Source of the DNA: a virus
DNA: 33,942 nucleotides
Virus record (IMG/VR): IMGVR_UViG_3300048838_000970
Coordinates: 1 to 33,942 of that record
Reading direction: 5' to 3' (one strand)
Both the position numbers and the translations under genes were made by a program. Shown here one piece after another: positions 7,423 to 15,058 of the stretch. Position 1 is the stretch's first letter, and each line of letters starts with the position of its first letter. The notes below the pieces were generated by a model, which was given only the letters and a program-made list of their open reading frames with translations, was not told where the DNA came from and made no database searches.

Positions 7423-8058
7423 ATGGCACTTACAGAAGACACCCCGAGAGCATACGAGCTCGGCAATCAGGACGACCTGCCCGTTGCGGCATCGACCAAA
7501 ATTTATGAAGGCGCGGCGGTCGGCGATAACGCCTCCGGCTACATGCGCGGCCTGGTCGCCGGCGACCCCTTCCGCGGCTTCGCGCTCCGCCAGGCGGACA
7601 ACTCCGCCGTGGCAACGGACGGCGCTATCAACGTCCGGGTTGTGACCGAAGGAAAGGCCCAGCTGACGATCACCGGGATTGCCATCACGGACGTCGGCAA
7701 ACCGGTTTACGCATCCGCCGATGGGACCTTTACCCTGACCACGGGCAGCAATTCCAAGATCGGATGGGTCCACCGCTACGTGACGACCAATACCTGCATC
7801 GTGGCTTTCAGCGCGGAGCCGGAGGACACTGTCAGCGATTCCAAGGCGGCGTCCCTGTCTACGCTCACGTCCACGGCGGACAGCAAGGCGGTTTCGAATT
7901 CAGTCGTCGAATCCGGAAACAAGAGCATCGCGGCCAGCGCTGCGGTGTCCCTGTCAACCATCGTTTCTGCGAACCTCAGCACCGGTAACAGCAAGGACGT
8001 TTCGCAGTCCACGATTATCAGCACGCTGGACAGCAAGGTCACGTCTTTCCACGCGTAA
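7423..8058 (+). CDS. Capsid cement/decoration protein with Ser/Thr-rich C-terminal tail
   Basis: A 211-residue protein with a strong ribosome binding site (AAGGAGG). Residues 1-~130 match the compact beta fold of phage capsid cement proteins (AAVGDNASGYMRGLVAGD, VGKPVYASADGTFTL, IGWVHRYV), which stabilise the expanded head at the threefold or similar positions. Residues 134-211 are unlike the usual family: 21 Ser and 9 Thr in 78 residues, built on a repeated (D/N)SK-x-x-S motif with beta-branched residues between. The tail would be exposed on the capsid. The next two genes are a glycosyltransferase and an acetyltransferase. Confidence 0.75.
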   Translation: MALTEDTPRAYELGNQDDLPVAASTKIYEGAAVGDNASGYMRGLVAGDPFRGFALRQADNSAVATDGAINVRVVTEGKAQLTITGIAITDVGKPVYASADGTFTLTTGSNSKIGWVHRYVTTNTCIVAFSAEPEDTVSDSKAASLSTLTSTADSKAVSNSVVESGNKSIAASAAVSLSTIVSANLSTGNSKDVSQSTIISTLDSKVTSFHA

Positions 8059-8087
8059 CGGAATGACGGATGCAAGGTGAAAAACGC

Positions 8088-9056
8088 ATGAGAATCGCCC
8101 ACTGGACGGAGAAGATCGGCTCGGGAATGAGCCGGGTTGCCGAGGAGATGGCCGAGATCGAACGGATTCTCGGCCTGGACTCCGCGGTCCACAACCCGTT
8201 TCAGGCCGTATCCGATGAAGCCCGTTCGGCGGACGTGCATGTGATCCATCAGCACCTTCCGGATGAGTTCCACGGGGACAAATTCCGGAAGGTGTACGTC
8301 ACCCACGGCACGCCGGAGCATGTGTTCCAGAGCTCCGTCGAGGCGGGACTTAACCAGGGCTACGGCGCGAGCGACCCGTTCATGATCGCCCAGCAGTGGC
8401 TGCGCGTATCGGACGCGGTGGTCACCTTCTGGCCGCGTATCCGTGCGATCTGGCAGGATCTCTGCCAGAAGCCGAAACGGGTCCATCTTGTTCCGATGGG
8501 CATTGATCTGGATTACTGGCAGCAGGGTCAGACCCGCGGGAAGTACGCCGGGGTTCCGAGCGTCTTCACGGCGGAGAACTGCCACTACATCAAATGGCCC
8601 CTGGACCTGATCATCATGTGGCCCTGGGTCGTCGACCAGGTTCCCGGCGCAAGGCTGCATCTGGCCTATCTGCCCCGGGACCAGCATCGCTGGTGGTTCC
8701 CATGGATGCACTGCAACGGCAGCGCTTTCAAGAGCTACATCAGCGGACAGCCTCTGGCCTGGCCGGATCTGCGTAACGCATTCCAGTCCACCGATTATTA
8801 CCTCGGACTGGTCCGTTACGGCGATTACGACCGCATTTGCCTCGAAGCCAGGGCGGCCGGGGCGAAGGTCATCTCCTGGGCGGGAAACGATTACGCCCAT
8901 TACTGGATCCACGAAGGGGACCAGCGGGATCAGGCGAAGGAACTGATCGCCGTCCTGCGCGGAGAAGTCGAACCGCGCCCGGTCCTGGACGTGCCGGACC
9001 GCAAACAGATGGGTGAAGCCATGGTCGAGGTTTACCGGGAGGTGCTCCATGGATAA
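8088..9056 (+). CDS. GT-B glycosyltransferase (GT4-like) in the capsid operon
   Basis: A 322-residue protein. The N-terminal Rossmann half (MRIAHWTEKIGSGMSRVAEE) resembles acceptor-binding domains of GT4-type enzymes. The second half has VHLVPMGIDLDYW, FTAENCHYIKWPLDL and the nucleotide-sugar region DRICLEARAAGAKVISWAGN, with the conserved Glu of the family. It should transfer a sugar from a nucleotide-sugar donor; the donor and acceptor are unknown. I chose the ATG at 8088, which has GGTG upstream, over 8070. Its place between the cement and capsid genes suggests a virion target. A DNA-modifying role is less likely because no base hydroxylase is visible. Confidence 0.8.
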   Translation: MRIAHWTEKIGSGMSRVAEEMAEIERILGLDSAVHNPFQAVSDEARSADVHVIHQHLPDEFHGDKFRKVYVTHGTPEHVFQSSVEAGLNQGYGASDPFMIAQQWLRVSDAVVTFWPRIRAIWQDLCQKPKRVHLVPMGIDLDYWQQGQTRGKYAGVPSVFTAENCHYIKWPLDLIIMWPWVVDQVPGARLHLAYLPRDQHRWWFPWMHCNGSAFKSYISGQPLAWPDLRNAFQSTDYYLGLVRYGDYDRICLEARAAGAKVISWAGNDYAHYWIHEGDQRDQAKELIAVLRGEVEPRPVLDVPDRKQMGEAMVEVYREVLHG

Positions 9057-9459
9057 CCTGGTCACGGTTTACGAACCGTCGAATATTTACGGGACGCCCG
9101 TCCTGGGGAAGAACGTCAAGATCGGCGCCTTCTGTGACCTGGGAGACGCCGTGATCGGCGACAACGTCAGCGTCGGGGCCTTCGGCTTTATACCGGGCAA
9201 GGTCCGGATAAAGGACGGCGCCTGGCTCGGTCCTCGGGTGACCTTCACCCACACCTTTCCGCCCGCGACACCTGCGGACTGGAAGGAAACGATCGTCGGA
9301 GAAAATGTGAAGATCGGCGCGGCGGTGACCATCCTCTGCGGGATCCACATCGGAAACAACGCCATTATCGGGGCGGGCTCGGTTGTCACGAAGGACGTCC
9401 CCGCAGGCGAAACGTGGGCCGGGGTGCCGGCCAGACCCATTAACAACAAAATCACTTAA
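9049..9459 (+). CDS. Hexapeptide-repeat (left-handed beta-helix) acetyltransferase
   Basis: A 136-residue protein made almost entirely of hexapeptide repeats (GKNVKIGAFCDLGDAVIGDN, VKIGAAVTILCGIHIGNNAI). It ends with GAGSVVTKDVPAGETWAGVPARPI, the typical finish of WbbJ/NeuD-like O-acetyltransferases. The His-containing loop THTFPP is in the expected active-site position. These enzymes usually form trimers and acetylate sugars with acetyl-CoA. The start at 9049 overlaps the glycosyltransferase stop by eight bases, so the two enzymes are coupled and probably act on the same glycan. Confidence 0.85.
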   Translation: MDNLVTVYEPSNIYGTPVLGKNVKIGAFCDLGDAVIGDNVSVGAFGFIPGKVRIKDGAWLGPRVTFTHTFPPATPADWKETIVGENVKIGAAVTILCGIHIGNNAIIGAGSVVTKDVPAGETWAGVPARPINNKIT

Positions 9460-9473
9460 TAAGGAGGCCCACA

Positions 9474-10403
9474 ATGGGAGCATCAGGATTAGGGAGCCGA
9501 GCAATCATCGGCGAGTTTTTCGCAAGGTTGAACGCAGATCCGGGCATGGCCTGGGTGAACGACGCATCCATGCTGTTCGACAGCAATCAGGAAAGCGAGA
9601 CTTACAAATGGCTGGGGATGGCCCCCGCCATGAGAGAGTGGATCGGCGGCCGTCACGCGAAGGGGTTCCGCGAGAACGGCGTCACGATCGTAAACAAGAC
9701 CTACGAATCGACCATGGAAGTCCTGGTCGATGAAATCCGCCGAGACAAGACCGGACAGGTCATGCTGCGGGTCGCGGAGCAGGCACAGCGGGCCAACGCA
9801 CACTGGGCATCCCTGCTCACATCCCTGCTGGTTGCCGGAGAGGCGGCCGGCGGCGAGTGCTACGACGGACAGTATTTCTTCGACACGGATCATTCCGAAG
9901 GCGATTCCGGAACCCAGGACAACGACCTGACCGGGGCCGCAACCACGAGCACGATCCCGACAGCGGCCGAGGCCGAGACGGCCGTCATGGCCTGCGTCGG
10001 CGCCATCCTCGGTTTTAAGGACGACCAGGGCGAACCCATGAACGAGGGCGCAAGCCGTTTCCGGATCGTGGTGCCTCCGGCGTATTTCGGGCCTTTCGCG
10101 TCGCTCATGAGCAACGATTATATCGCCGCCGGGCAGAGCAATCTGGTCAAGAACATCGACGGTTTCAATTTCGCGCTGACGGTCAACCCGCGGCTTACCT
10201 CATCGGCGAAGTTCTACGTCTTCCGCGCCGACGGGTTTGCCAAAGCCCTGATCCGCCAGGAGGAAGAGCCGATCACCGTATCGGCCATCGCCGAAGGGTC
10301 CGAGCTGGAGTTCAACGAGAACAAGCATCATTACGGCATCAAGGCGATCCGCAACGTAGGTTACGGTTACTGGCAGTACGGCTGCCTGTACACCTTCACC
10401 TAA
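9474..10403 (+). CDS. Major capsid protein, Mu gpT-like family
   Basis: A 309-residue protein with a strong ribosome binding site. It matches the Mu-type major head subunit: the KTYESTMEVLVDEIRRD strand-helix, ECYDGQYFFDTDHS, the P-domain segment PPAYFGPFASLMSNDY, and a C-terminal HHYGIKAIRNVGYGYW strand. It forms the capsid shell with an HK97-like fold. Mu gpT is also about 305 residues. It is paired here with a lambda-type portal and terminase. An intrinsic terminator follows at once, as expected after a highly expressed gene. Confidence 0.9.
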   Translation: MGASGLGSRAIIGEFFARLNADPGMAWVNDASMLFDSNQESETYKWLGMAPAMREWIGGRHAKGFRENGVTIVNKTYESTMEVLVDEIRRDKTGQVMLRVAEQAQRANAHWASLLTSLLVAGEAAGGECYDGQYFFDTDHSEGDSGTQDNDLTGAATTSTIPTAAEAETAVMACVGAILGFKDDQGEPMNEGASRFRIVVPPAYFGPFASLMSNDYIAAGQSNLVKNIDGFNFALTVNPRLTSSAKFYVFRADGFAKALIRQEEEPITVSAIAEGSELEFNENKHHYGIKAIRNVGYGYWQYGCLYTFT

Positions 10404-10423
10404 TCGGTAACGATTAACCATCA

Positions 10424-10449
10424 GGGGCGGTCCACGCCGCCCCTTTTTT
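10424..10449 (+). terminator. Intrinsic terminator after the capsid gene
   Basis: A perfect 7-bp GC stem (GGGGCGG / CCGCCCC, 10424-10430 and 10437-10443), a six-base loop and six T's. It would end or attenuate transcription after the capsid gene, so the lysis genes downstream need readthrough or their own promoter. A second hairpin with a 6-bp stem (GGGATG/CATCCC) lies at 10472-10489 without a T-run. I see no clear promoter in 10450-10558. Confidence 0.9.
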
Positions 10450-10558
10450 GGAAAGCAGAAGCGAACGGGCCGGGATGCTCGAACATCCCCCGGAAGAGGT
10501 AAACCGGCAAGGCCCGCCGCCATGAATCTCAAAGCATAAAAAGGGGGGGCCGTGTCAA

Positions 10559-10759
10559 ATGGATATTGGAACGGGCGTGGCAATCGCAGGCGGCGCGATT
10601 TCAGTGGCAGCCGTTATCATGAAATGGCTTTCCGTGGCGTACAGCGATAATGCCACGCAATGCGTGGCGCATAATTTCATGGCCAAACAGATTGACGAAA
10701 TAAAATTATGGCTGACGCGTGTGGAAGAGAAGCTGGACCGAGTCATTGAGAGGCCGTAA
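10559..10759 (+). CDS. Small membrane protein with coiled coil, possible holin
   Basis: A 66-residue protein with one predicted membrane helix near residues 4-26 (VAIAGGAISVAAVIMKWL) and a C-terminal amphipathic helix (IKLWLTRVEEKLDRVI). A G-rich ribosome binding site precedes it. It stands first in the lysis block, four bases before the endolysin, which is a typical holin position. The single helix and long charged tail are unusual for a holin, so a membrane-anchored regulator of lysis is an alternative. Confidence 0.5.
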   Translation: MDIGTGVAIAGGAISVAAVIMKWLSVAYSDNATQCVAHNFMAKQIDEIKLWLTRVEEKLDRVIERP

Positions 10760-10762
10760 GGG

Positions 10763-11239
10763 ATGAAACCCGAACATGTCCCCATATTCAAACGCCTCCA
10801 GGACTGGCAGTTATTCGGCCTCTGCATCGAGCGCGAAGCGTCCGGAGAACCCTACGAAGGCCAGGTGGCCGTCGGGACGGTCATCCTTGAGCGGGTCGAT
10901 CATCGGGATTGGGATGGCAAGACCATACATGAAGTGATCATGAGACCCTGGCAGTTCTCCTGGACCATGCCGGAGGCCGGAGCGGATTATTACAACGAGG
11001 CGATCATGATTGTCAGAAGCTGGCCGGCTGAATACCGGCGCCGGAATGCCCTGCGCGATTGCTGTGCGATTGCCAAAGGTCTTCTCTTAGGTTCGATTCC
11101 CAGGGATCAGGAGTTGGCTGCTGCACATTGCTGCCAGTATCTCAATCCGAAGCTGGCGGCGGATACCCGGGCGAAATGGCTGGCGTCAGGCATGACGACA
11201 ATCAAGAAGATCGGGAACCATGAGTTTTTTGCATCATGA
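10763..11239 (+). CDS. Endolysin, SleB-type cell wall hydrolase
   Basis: A 158-residue protein of the SleB/hydrolase_2 family, lytic transglycosylases that cut peptidoglycan glycan strands. The signature CIEREASGEPYEGQVAVGTV contains the presumed catalytic Glu. PWQFSW and the C-terminal TIKKIGNHEFF are also typical. There is no signal peptide, so release to the wall would need a holin. Its stop overlaps the start of a 26-residue micro-ORF (ATGA). Confidence is high for the fold. Confidence 0.88.
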   Translation: MKPEHVPIFKRLQDWQLFGLCIEREASGEPYEGQVAVGTVILERVDHRDWDGKTIHEVIMRPWQFSWTMPEAGADYYNEAIMIVRSWPAEYRRRNALRDCCAIAKGLLLGSIPRDQELAAAHCCQYLNPKLAADTRAKWLASGMTTIKKIGNHEFFAS

Positions 11240-11316
11240 AAACCGGCAAGGTGCGGCAGATCGAAGCCGCGAAAAAAGAGAAACGACAGAAGCGGAAGAA
11301 AAAAGGAAAGCGCTAA
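11236..11316 (+). CDS. 26-residue highly basic micro-ORF in the lysis cassette
   Basis: This ORF begins at the ATG that overlaps the endolysin stop (ATGA). It ends at a TAA that overlaps the ATG of the next gene (TAATG). Fourteen of its 26 residues are Lys or Arg, with no hydrophobic stretch. Coupling on both sides argues for real translation, either as a working peptide or as a device that carries ribosomes from the endolysin to the next gene. It may bind nucleic acid or negative lipids, but that is a guess. Confidence 0.55.
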   Translation: MKTGKVRQIEAAKKEKRQKRKKKGKR

Positions 11317-11864
11317 TGGAACGGTACCTGACGCGAAAAGAGCTATTTGAAATACCTGAGGCCATGATGCCGATGCCGGTACTGTCCGACAATCTCCGCA
11401 ATATCTTTTCCGCCGGGATCAAGGCGCATACCCACGGCTGTTACGGACATTTTATGTGGCTGATCGCCCATGGCACGCTGGCATCAATGCAGACCAACGG
11501 GTTCAAGCGGGTGAAGCTGGAATCGTTTTTGCGGGATGACCGCCTTAAATTTTGGTGGTGTTCAGCCTGGACAGAGGCGGACCGACGGAAGATCCTGGAT
11601 GCGATTCACGGCGAATTGAAGCGCCCATGGTGGCGGAACCGCTATGACTTTCTTTCTTATATCGGACACCTGACCGGCTGGCGCTGGATACAGTCACCCT
11701 GGTCGGACGTATGCAGCGACAAGGCGAAATATATCGCCATGGTGGATCCTGCTTATGATCTCGAAAACCCGAACCCGGAAGACGTTAACCGCTGGCTGGA
11801 ATCACGCCGGGATCAGGACGGACGCCCGGTTTACCGGGTATATGGCCGGTACACGCCGGATTGA
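11316..11864 (+). CDS. Putative permuted papain-fold (NlpC/P60-like) protein
   Basis: A 182-residue protein read from the ATG at 11316 with AGGAAAG upstream. It has a His-containing segment in the N-terminal half (THGCYGHFMWLIAHG) and later YDFLSYIGHLTG followed by SPWSDVCSDK. The order of His before Cys, with the C-S pair after a Tyr/Phe-rich helix, resembles permuted papain-like YiiX/NlpC enzymes. If so, Cys and His would be catalytic and a peptide or lipid bond the target. The assignment rests on motif order alone. It sits in the lysis block after the endolysin. Confidence 0.45.
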   Translation: MERYLTRKELFEIPEAMMPMPVLSDNLRNIFSAGIKAHTHGCYGHFMWLIAHGTLASMQTNGFKRVKLESFLRDDRLKFWWCSAWTEADRRKILDAIHGELKRPWWRNRYDFLSYIGHLTGWRWIQSPWSDVCSDKAKYIAMVDPAYDLENPNPEDVNRWLESRRDQDGRPVYRVYGRYTPD

Positions 11865-11875
11865 CTGGGGGAATC

Positions 11876-12052
11876 ATGTTTGACGGAAACGCATGGATCA
11901 ATGATTTCATCGGAAAGAACTGGATGCTTCTGATTCTGCTTTACAACATGCTGACCGTGATATTCCCCGACAGTGCGGCCCTCAAGGCTATAGGCCAGAG
12001 TTTTTCAAGGATGTTTCCGGTGTTCCGGTCAAAAGGGGATGACAAAAAATGA
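11876..12052 (+). CDS. Small single-pass membrane protein
   Basis: A 58-residue protein from the ATG at 11876 (GGGGGAATC before it). It has one membrane helix near residues 14-32 (NWMLLILLYNMLTVIFP) and a basic C-terminus. It is another candidate holin or antiholin in the lysis block. Its stop overlaps the start of the following lipoprotein-like gene. Confidence 0.5.
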   Translation: MFDGNAWINDFIGKNWMLLILLYNMLTVIFPDSAALKAIGQSFSRMFPVFRSKGDDKK

Positions 12053-12387
12053 TGATCGAATCGGCCAAAGATTTCTGGAAGTTCATCGCGGCGTTAATGG
12101 CGACCGGAATCGCGTGGCTGATTTTGTCATATCGGGCGATCCGCCGCATCGTCGGTTACCGGTCCAGGATGCTTTGCGTCCTGGTCGTTCTGTGCATGCT
12201 TTCCGGGTGCGCCTGTCTTACATACGAGGACAAGGCGGGTACAAAAATTACCTACACTCGGTTTATGACTGGGGCGGATACGATCAAAGGACAGGCCGGA
12301 TCGGCCAGGATCGAGGCTCAGGGGCAAAAGCAACTTGACCCGGAAGTGCTTCAGGCCGCCATCAAGATTATGGGCGTGGTGAAATAA
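12049..12387 (+). CDS. Membrane protein with lipobox, possible spanin component
   Basis: A 112-residue protein with a GGGG-type ribosome binding site. It has an N-terminal hydrophobic helix (FIAALMATGIAWLIL), a basic loop, then a second signal-like segment ending VVLCMLSGC, a good lipobox. An in-frame ATG at 12169 would make this second part a classical lipoprotein of 72 residues. Outer-membrane spanins are small lipoproteins in lysis cassettes, so an o-spanin role is possible. The C-terminus contains an Ala/Gln-rich segment. The gene may encode both a membrane and a lipoprotein form. Confidence 0.5.
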   Translation: MMIESAKDFWKFIAALMATGIAWLILSYRAIRRIVGYRSRMLCVLVVLCMLSGCACLTYEDKAGTKITYTRFMTGADTIKGQAGSARIEAQGQKQLDPEVLQAAIKIMGVVK

Positions 12388-12710
12388 TGACCCTTGCAAC
12401 CGACATCGCCGCCATGTATGCGGATCTGCTCGCCGCCGGGCTGATGACGGAGACCGTCACCGTGACGACCGGGCTCACCGTAAATTCGTGCACCGCGATT
12501 ATCCGTTACGGCAAGGGCGACGAGTACAAGGGTGCGGACGGATACGGCGTCAACGCGACGCTCCGGATTCAGGCCCAGGGCGATGACGGCGTGACAAGCG
12601 TGACGGGCAAGACGGTCATCACGATCGGCACGACGACCTGGCGGGTCATCGGGGCGGACAAATCATCGACGGGCCTGGAGTGGATCATTCAGGCGAACAA
12701 GGTGGGCTGA
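12387..12710 (+). CDS. Head-tail joining or neck protein
   Basis: A 107-residue protein with an N-terminal helix and a beta-rich remainder (VTVTTGLTVNSCTAIIRY, TVITIGTTTWRVIGADKS), a layout like lambda gpFII-type joiners and other neck proteins. It follows the lysis block and opens the connector-tail series. The start overlaps the previous stop (TAATG), and its own stop overlaps the next ATG. Confidence 0.5.
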   Translation: MTLATDIAAMYADLLAAGLMTETVTVTTGLTVNSCTAIIRYGKGDEYKGADGYGVNATLRIQAQGDDGVTSVTGKTVITIGTTTWRVIGADKSSTGLEWIIQANKVG

Positions 12711-13402
12711 TGCAGATCAATGTTCAGCGGGAGACAGGCGAATACGGAATCGAGAACCTCGAGCAGATTTTCGAGGACTTCCCGCGATACGCGAAGCGGG
12801 CGCTCCTGTCGGCGTTGTCGGCGGAAGGGTACCGGCTGAAACAGGTCATGGCCTCGGCGATTCGCAGCGGCGGCCCCGGCGGTGAGAAATGGCCGCAACT
12901 CAATCCGCACACTGGAATTCTCGGCAAGGCAAAACGGGGAACCGTCAAGAATTTCCGCTTGTCCCGCAAGAAGGGGCAGCAGGGCAAGCGGATTTACAAG
13001 GAATATATGACGTCGACAAAGCGCTCTCCCCTGCTCCGCCTGGCCGGCGCGGTTCGTTACCGGGTGGACAAGGCGGATATGTATGCCCATATCGGATTCA
13101 TCAACGACGACGCCAAAGGATTTCGGGTCCAGAATATCGTCAGCCACGCTGCAAAGGGATTCAAGACACCGCTTACAAATCGGATGCGGCGTTTCGCCTT
13201 CGCCATGGGCTTCCCGTTGAAAAAAGACACGACCGAGCTGATCGCTCAGCCACGCCCCCTGATGCGCCCCATCTTTGAAAAGGAGTCCGGGACAATCGTC
13301 AAGAACCTGTCCGTCCGGATCGTGAACAATATCACCCGGTATCGTCATGGCCTGGAGAAGGACTGGGATTCCATGTTCCGGGATGAGAAAGGGAACTACT
13401 GA
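12710..13402 (+). CDS. Virion morphogenesis/tail completion protein (gpG/gpZ-like)
   Basis: A 230-residue, strongly basic protein. Features common in gpG/gpZ-type neck or tail completion proteins are the early helix with FPRYAKRALLSALSAEGY, the GGPGGEKWPQLNPHTG loop, and a later segment that ends QPRPLMRPIF. These proteins sit at the head-tail interface or tail end. The ATG at 12710 shares one base with the previous stop. The exact family is uncertain; the position fits. Confidence 0.55.
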   Translation: MQINVQRETGEYGIENLEQIFEDFPRYAKRALLSALSAEGYRLKQVMASAIRSGGPGGEKWPQLNPHTGILGKAKRGTVKNFRLSRKKGQQGKRIYKEYMTSTKRSPLLRLAGAVRYRVDKADMYAHIGFINDDAKGFRVQNIVSHAAKGFKTPLTNRMRRFAFAMGFPLKKDTTELIAQPRPLMRPIFEKESGTIVKNLSVRIVNNITRYRHGLEKDWDSMFRDEKGNY

Positions 13403-13875
13403 TGAGCGAGGCCCTGATCCGCGCACAGATTAAAACCATCCTGGAGACCGCCTCCGGGATCGGCGCCGTCTATGACTACGAGCGCTATGCCCGCAGCCTG
13501 GGCGATTATTTCGCGCTGATGACCAAAACGGGGCAGACGACCGTCAATGGCTGGATCATCCACCGTGAGCGGACTGTTTCCGCACCGATAACGCTGGGCA
13601 TCAAAGGACAGATCGAGCGCATTCATACATTCCGGATTGCCGGGCTTTATGAAATGGACGACTCGGCCGGATCGGAAAAGACCTTTCAGGGCATCCTGGA
13701 CGCGATCTTCGAGGCATTCCGCGCGAACCCGACTTTGAATGCGACGGCGACACGACACGACCAGATACAGATCGATGACGTGACGGTCTGCATTGAGGAT
13801 GAATACGGGGGGAATCTCTATCACGTCGCGGAATGCACATTGAACGTAACGGAACGGGTCAACGTAACCACATAA
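13402..13875 (+). CDS. Tail terminator-like protein
   Basis: A 157-residue protein with an N-terminal helix (EALIRAQIKTILETASGIG) and alternating strands and helices. It ends with a strand block (LYHVAECTLNVTERV). The size, fold pattern and place just before the tail tube gene match gpU-like tail terminators or Mu gp37-like proteins, which cap the tail tube. This is an inference from order and layout. Confidence 0.5.
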   Translation: MSEALIRAQIKTILETASGIGAVYDYERYARSLGDYFALMTKTGQTTVNGWIIHRERTVSAPITLGIKGQIERIHTFRIAGLYEMDDSAGSEKTFQGILDAIFEAFRANPTLNATATRHDQIQIDDVTVCIEDEYGGNLYHVAECTLNVTERVNVTT

Positions 13876-13894
13876 TAAACAGGAGGACAGAGCC

Positions 13895-15058
13895 ATGACA
13901 CAGGCAATGGGGAGTAACAGCAAGGTAGGATATGAAATAGAAACGGCTTTCGGCGTTGTAAATGCGGCCCCGGCGCTCAAGACGCTCTATTTTCTTTCGG
14001 AATCGATAGGGGAGCGCATCAACCAGATGGCGTCTCAGGTCATCCGGTCCAACCGGAACCCGACCAAACCGGTACGCGGAAACCGGGATGTGAGCGGGTC
14101 GTTCCGCACGGAGCTTGCGCCCGGGCTCGGGACGCTGCTCAAGGCGGCTTTGGGTACGAGCACGCCTGCCGGCGGCGGTCCATTCACGCACACTATCAAG
14201 GTAAGCACCCTGCCTTCTTTGATGTTCGAGAAGTATTTCACGGACCTTTCCCTGGGCTATCTTTTCTTTGGCTGCAAGGTCAACAAGATGACCATCAGCG
14301 CCAAGCCGGAGGGGTTCCAGGATGTGAGCTTTGATCTGATCGGGTCCTACATGGCCCAAGCGCTCAAGTATAAAGCCCAGTCCGGGAACTTCACCGTCGG
14401 CCTGTACGCGACCGGCGCGGGCGGATCGACGGGCATCATCAAGGGTGATATCGACGGCGGGACGGAAGGCAAGCTGATCATTCTCGGCGCATCCGGAAAC
14501 TACGTGAACAACGAGGCCGTGACAGACAGTTCGACCGGAGCGGCCACAGTGGACGGGACTCTGGGCGACACGTCGCTGGATTCGTCCTGGACGGACCCCG
14601 GCCATTCGCCTTTCGACGGCTTGAGCATTTCCGTCCTGCAGGAAGGCGGGTCCAATATCGCCTATGTCCAGAGCGTGGATATCTCCGTGGAAAACAATAT
14701 CGACGGGTCGGCCTTTGTCATCGGTGGCGGCGGGATCCGGCGCTATGCTCCGGAAGGTAAAGTCCGGGTGTCCGGTACGATCCGGGCCCTGTTCGAGTCC
14801 CGCGCCCTTTACGACAAGGCGGTCCGAAAAACGGAGTCATCCCTGAAATGCACCTGGTCGCACGGCACCGGGGCAGGCTCGGCGGGAAATGAATCCCTTG
14901 AGCTCTATGTGCCGGAGCTCTACCTGAGTGCCGAAACGCCCGTCATCGAGGGGCCGTCCGGCATCATGTACAACGGCCCGTTCGAGGCGTTCTACGACGA
15001 CCATGCGGACGCGAGCGCCATCGAAATCACCCTGAAAAATGCGGAGGCGACAATCTGA
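13895..15058 (+). CDS. Major tail tube protein
   Basis: A 387-residue protein with AGGAGG before its ATG. The N-terminal GYEIETAFGVV, followed by IGERINQMASQVIRSNRN and DVSGSFRTELAPGLGTLLKAALG, is typical of siphophage tail tube subunits. The long C-terminal half adds a beta-rich domain, probably exposed on the tail surface. Lambda gpV is much shorter (246 residues), so an extra domain is present. Its stop overlaps the next start. Confidence 0.85.
   Translation: MTQAMGSNSKVGYEIETAFGVVNAAPALKTLYFLSESIGERINQMASQVIRSNRNPTKPVRGNRDVSGSFRTELAPGLGTLLKAALGTSTPAGGGPFTHTIKVSTLPSLMFEKYFTDLSLGYLFFGCKVNKMTISAKPEGFQDVSFDLIGSYMAQALKYKAQSGNFTVGLYATGAGGSTGIIKGDIDGGTEGKLIILGASGNYVNNEAVTDSSTGAATVDGTLGDTSLDSSWTDPGHSPFDGLSISVLQEGGSNIAYVQSVDISVENNIDGSAFVIGGGGIRRYAPEGKVRVSGTIRALFESRALYDKAVRKTESSLKCTWSHGTGAGSAGNESLELYVPELYLSAETPVIEGPSGIMYNGPFEAFYDDHADASAIEITLKNAEATI

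Noticed and set aside
7776-9065. A 429-residue open frame on the minus strand
   Set aside because: It lies opposite the cement and glycosyltransferase genes, which have clear family motifs. It has no ribosome binding site or domain of its own.
12039-12338. An embedded spanin in another frame of the lipobox gene
   Set aside because: The alternate frame is strongly charged and lacks a membrane helix or lipobox.
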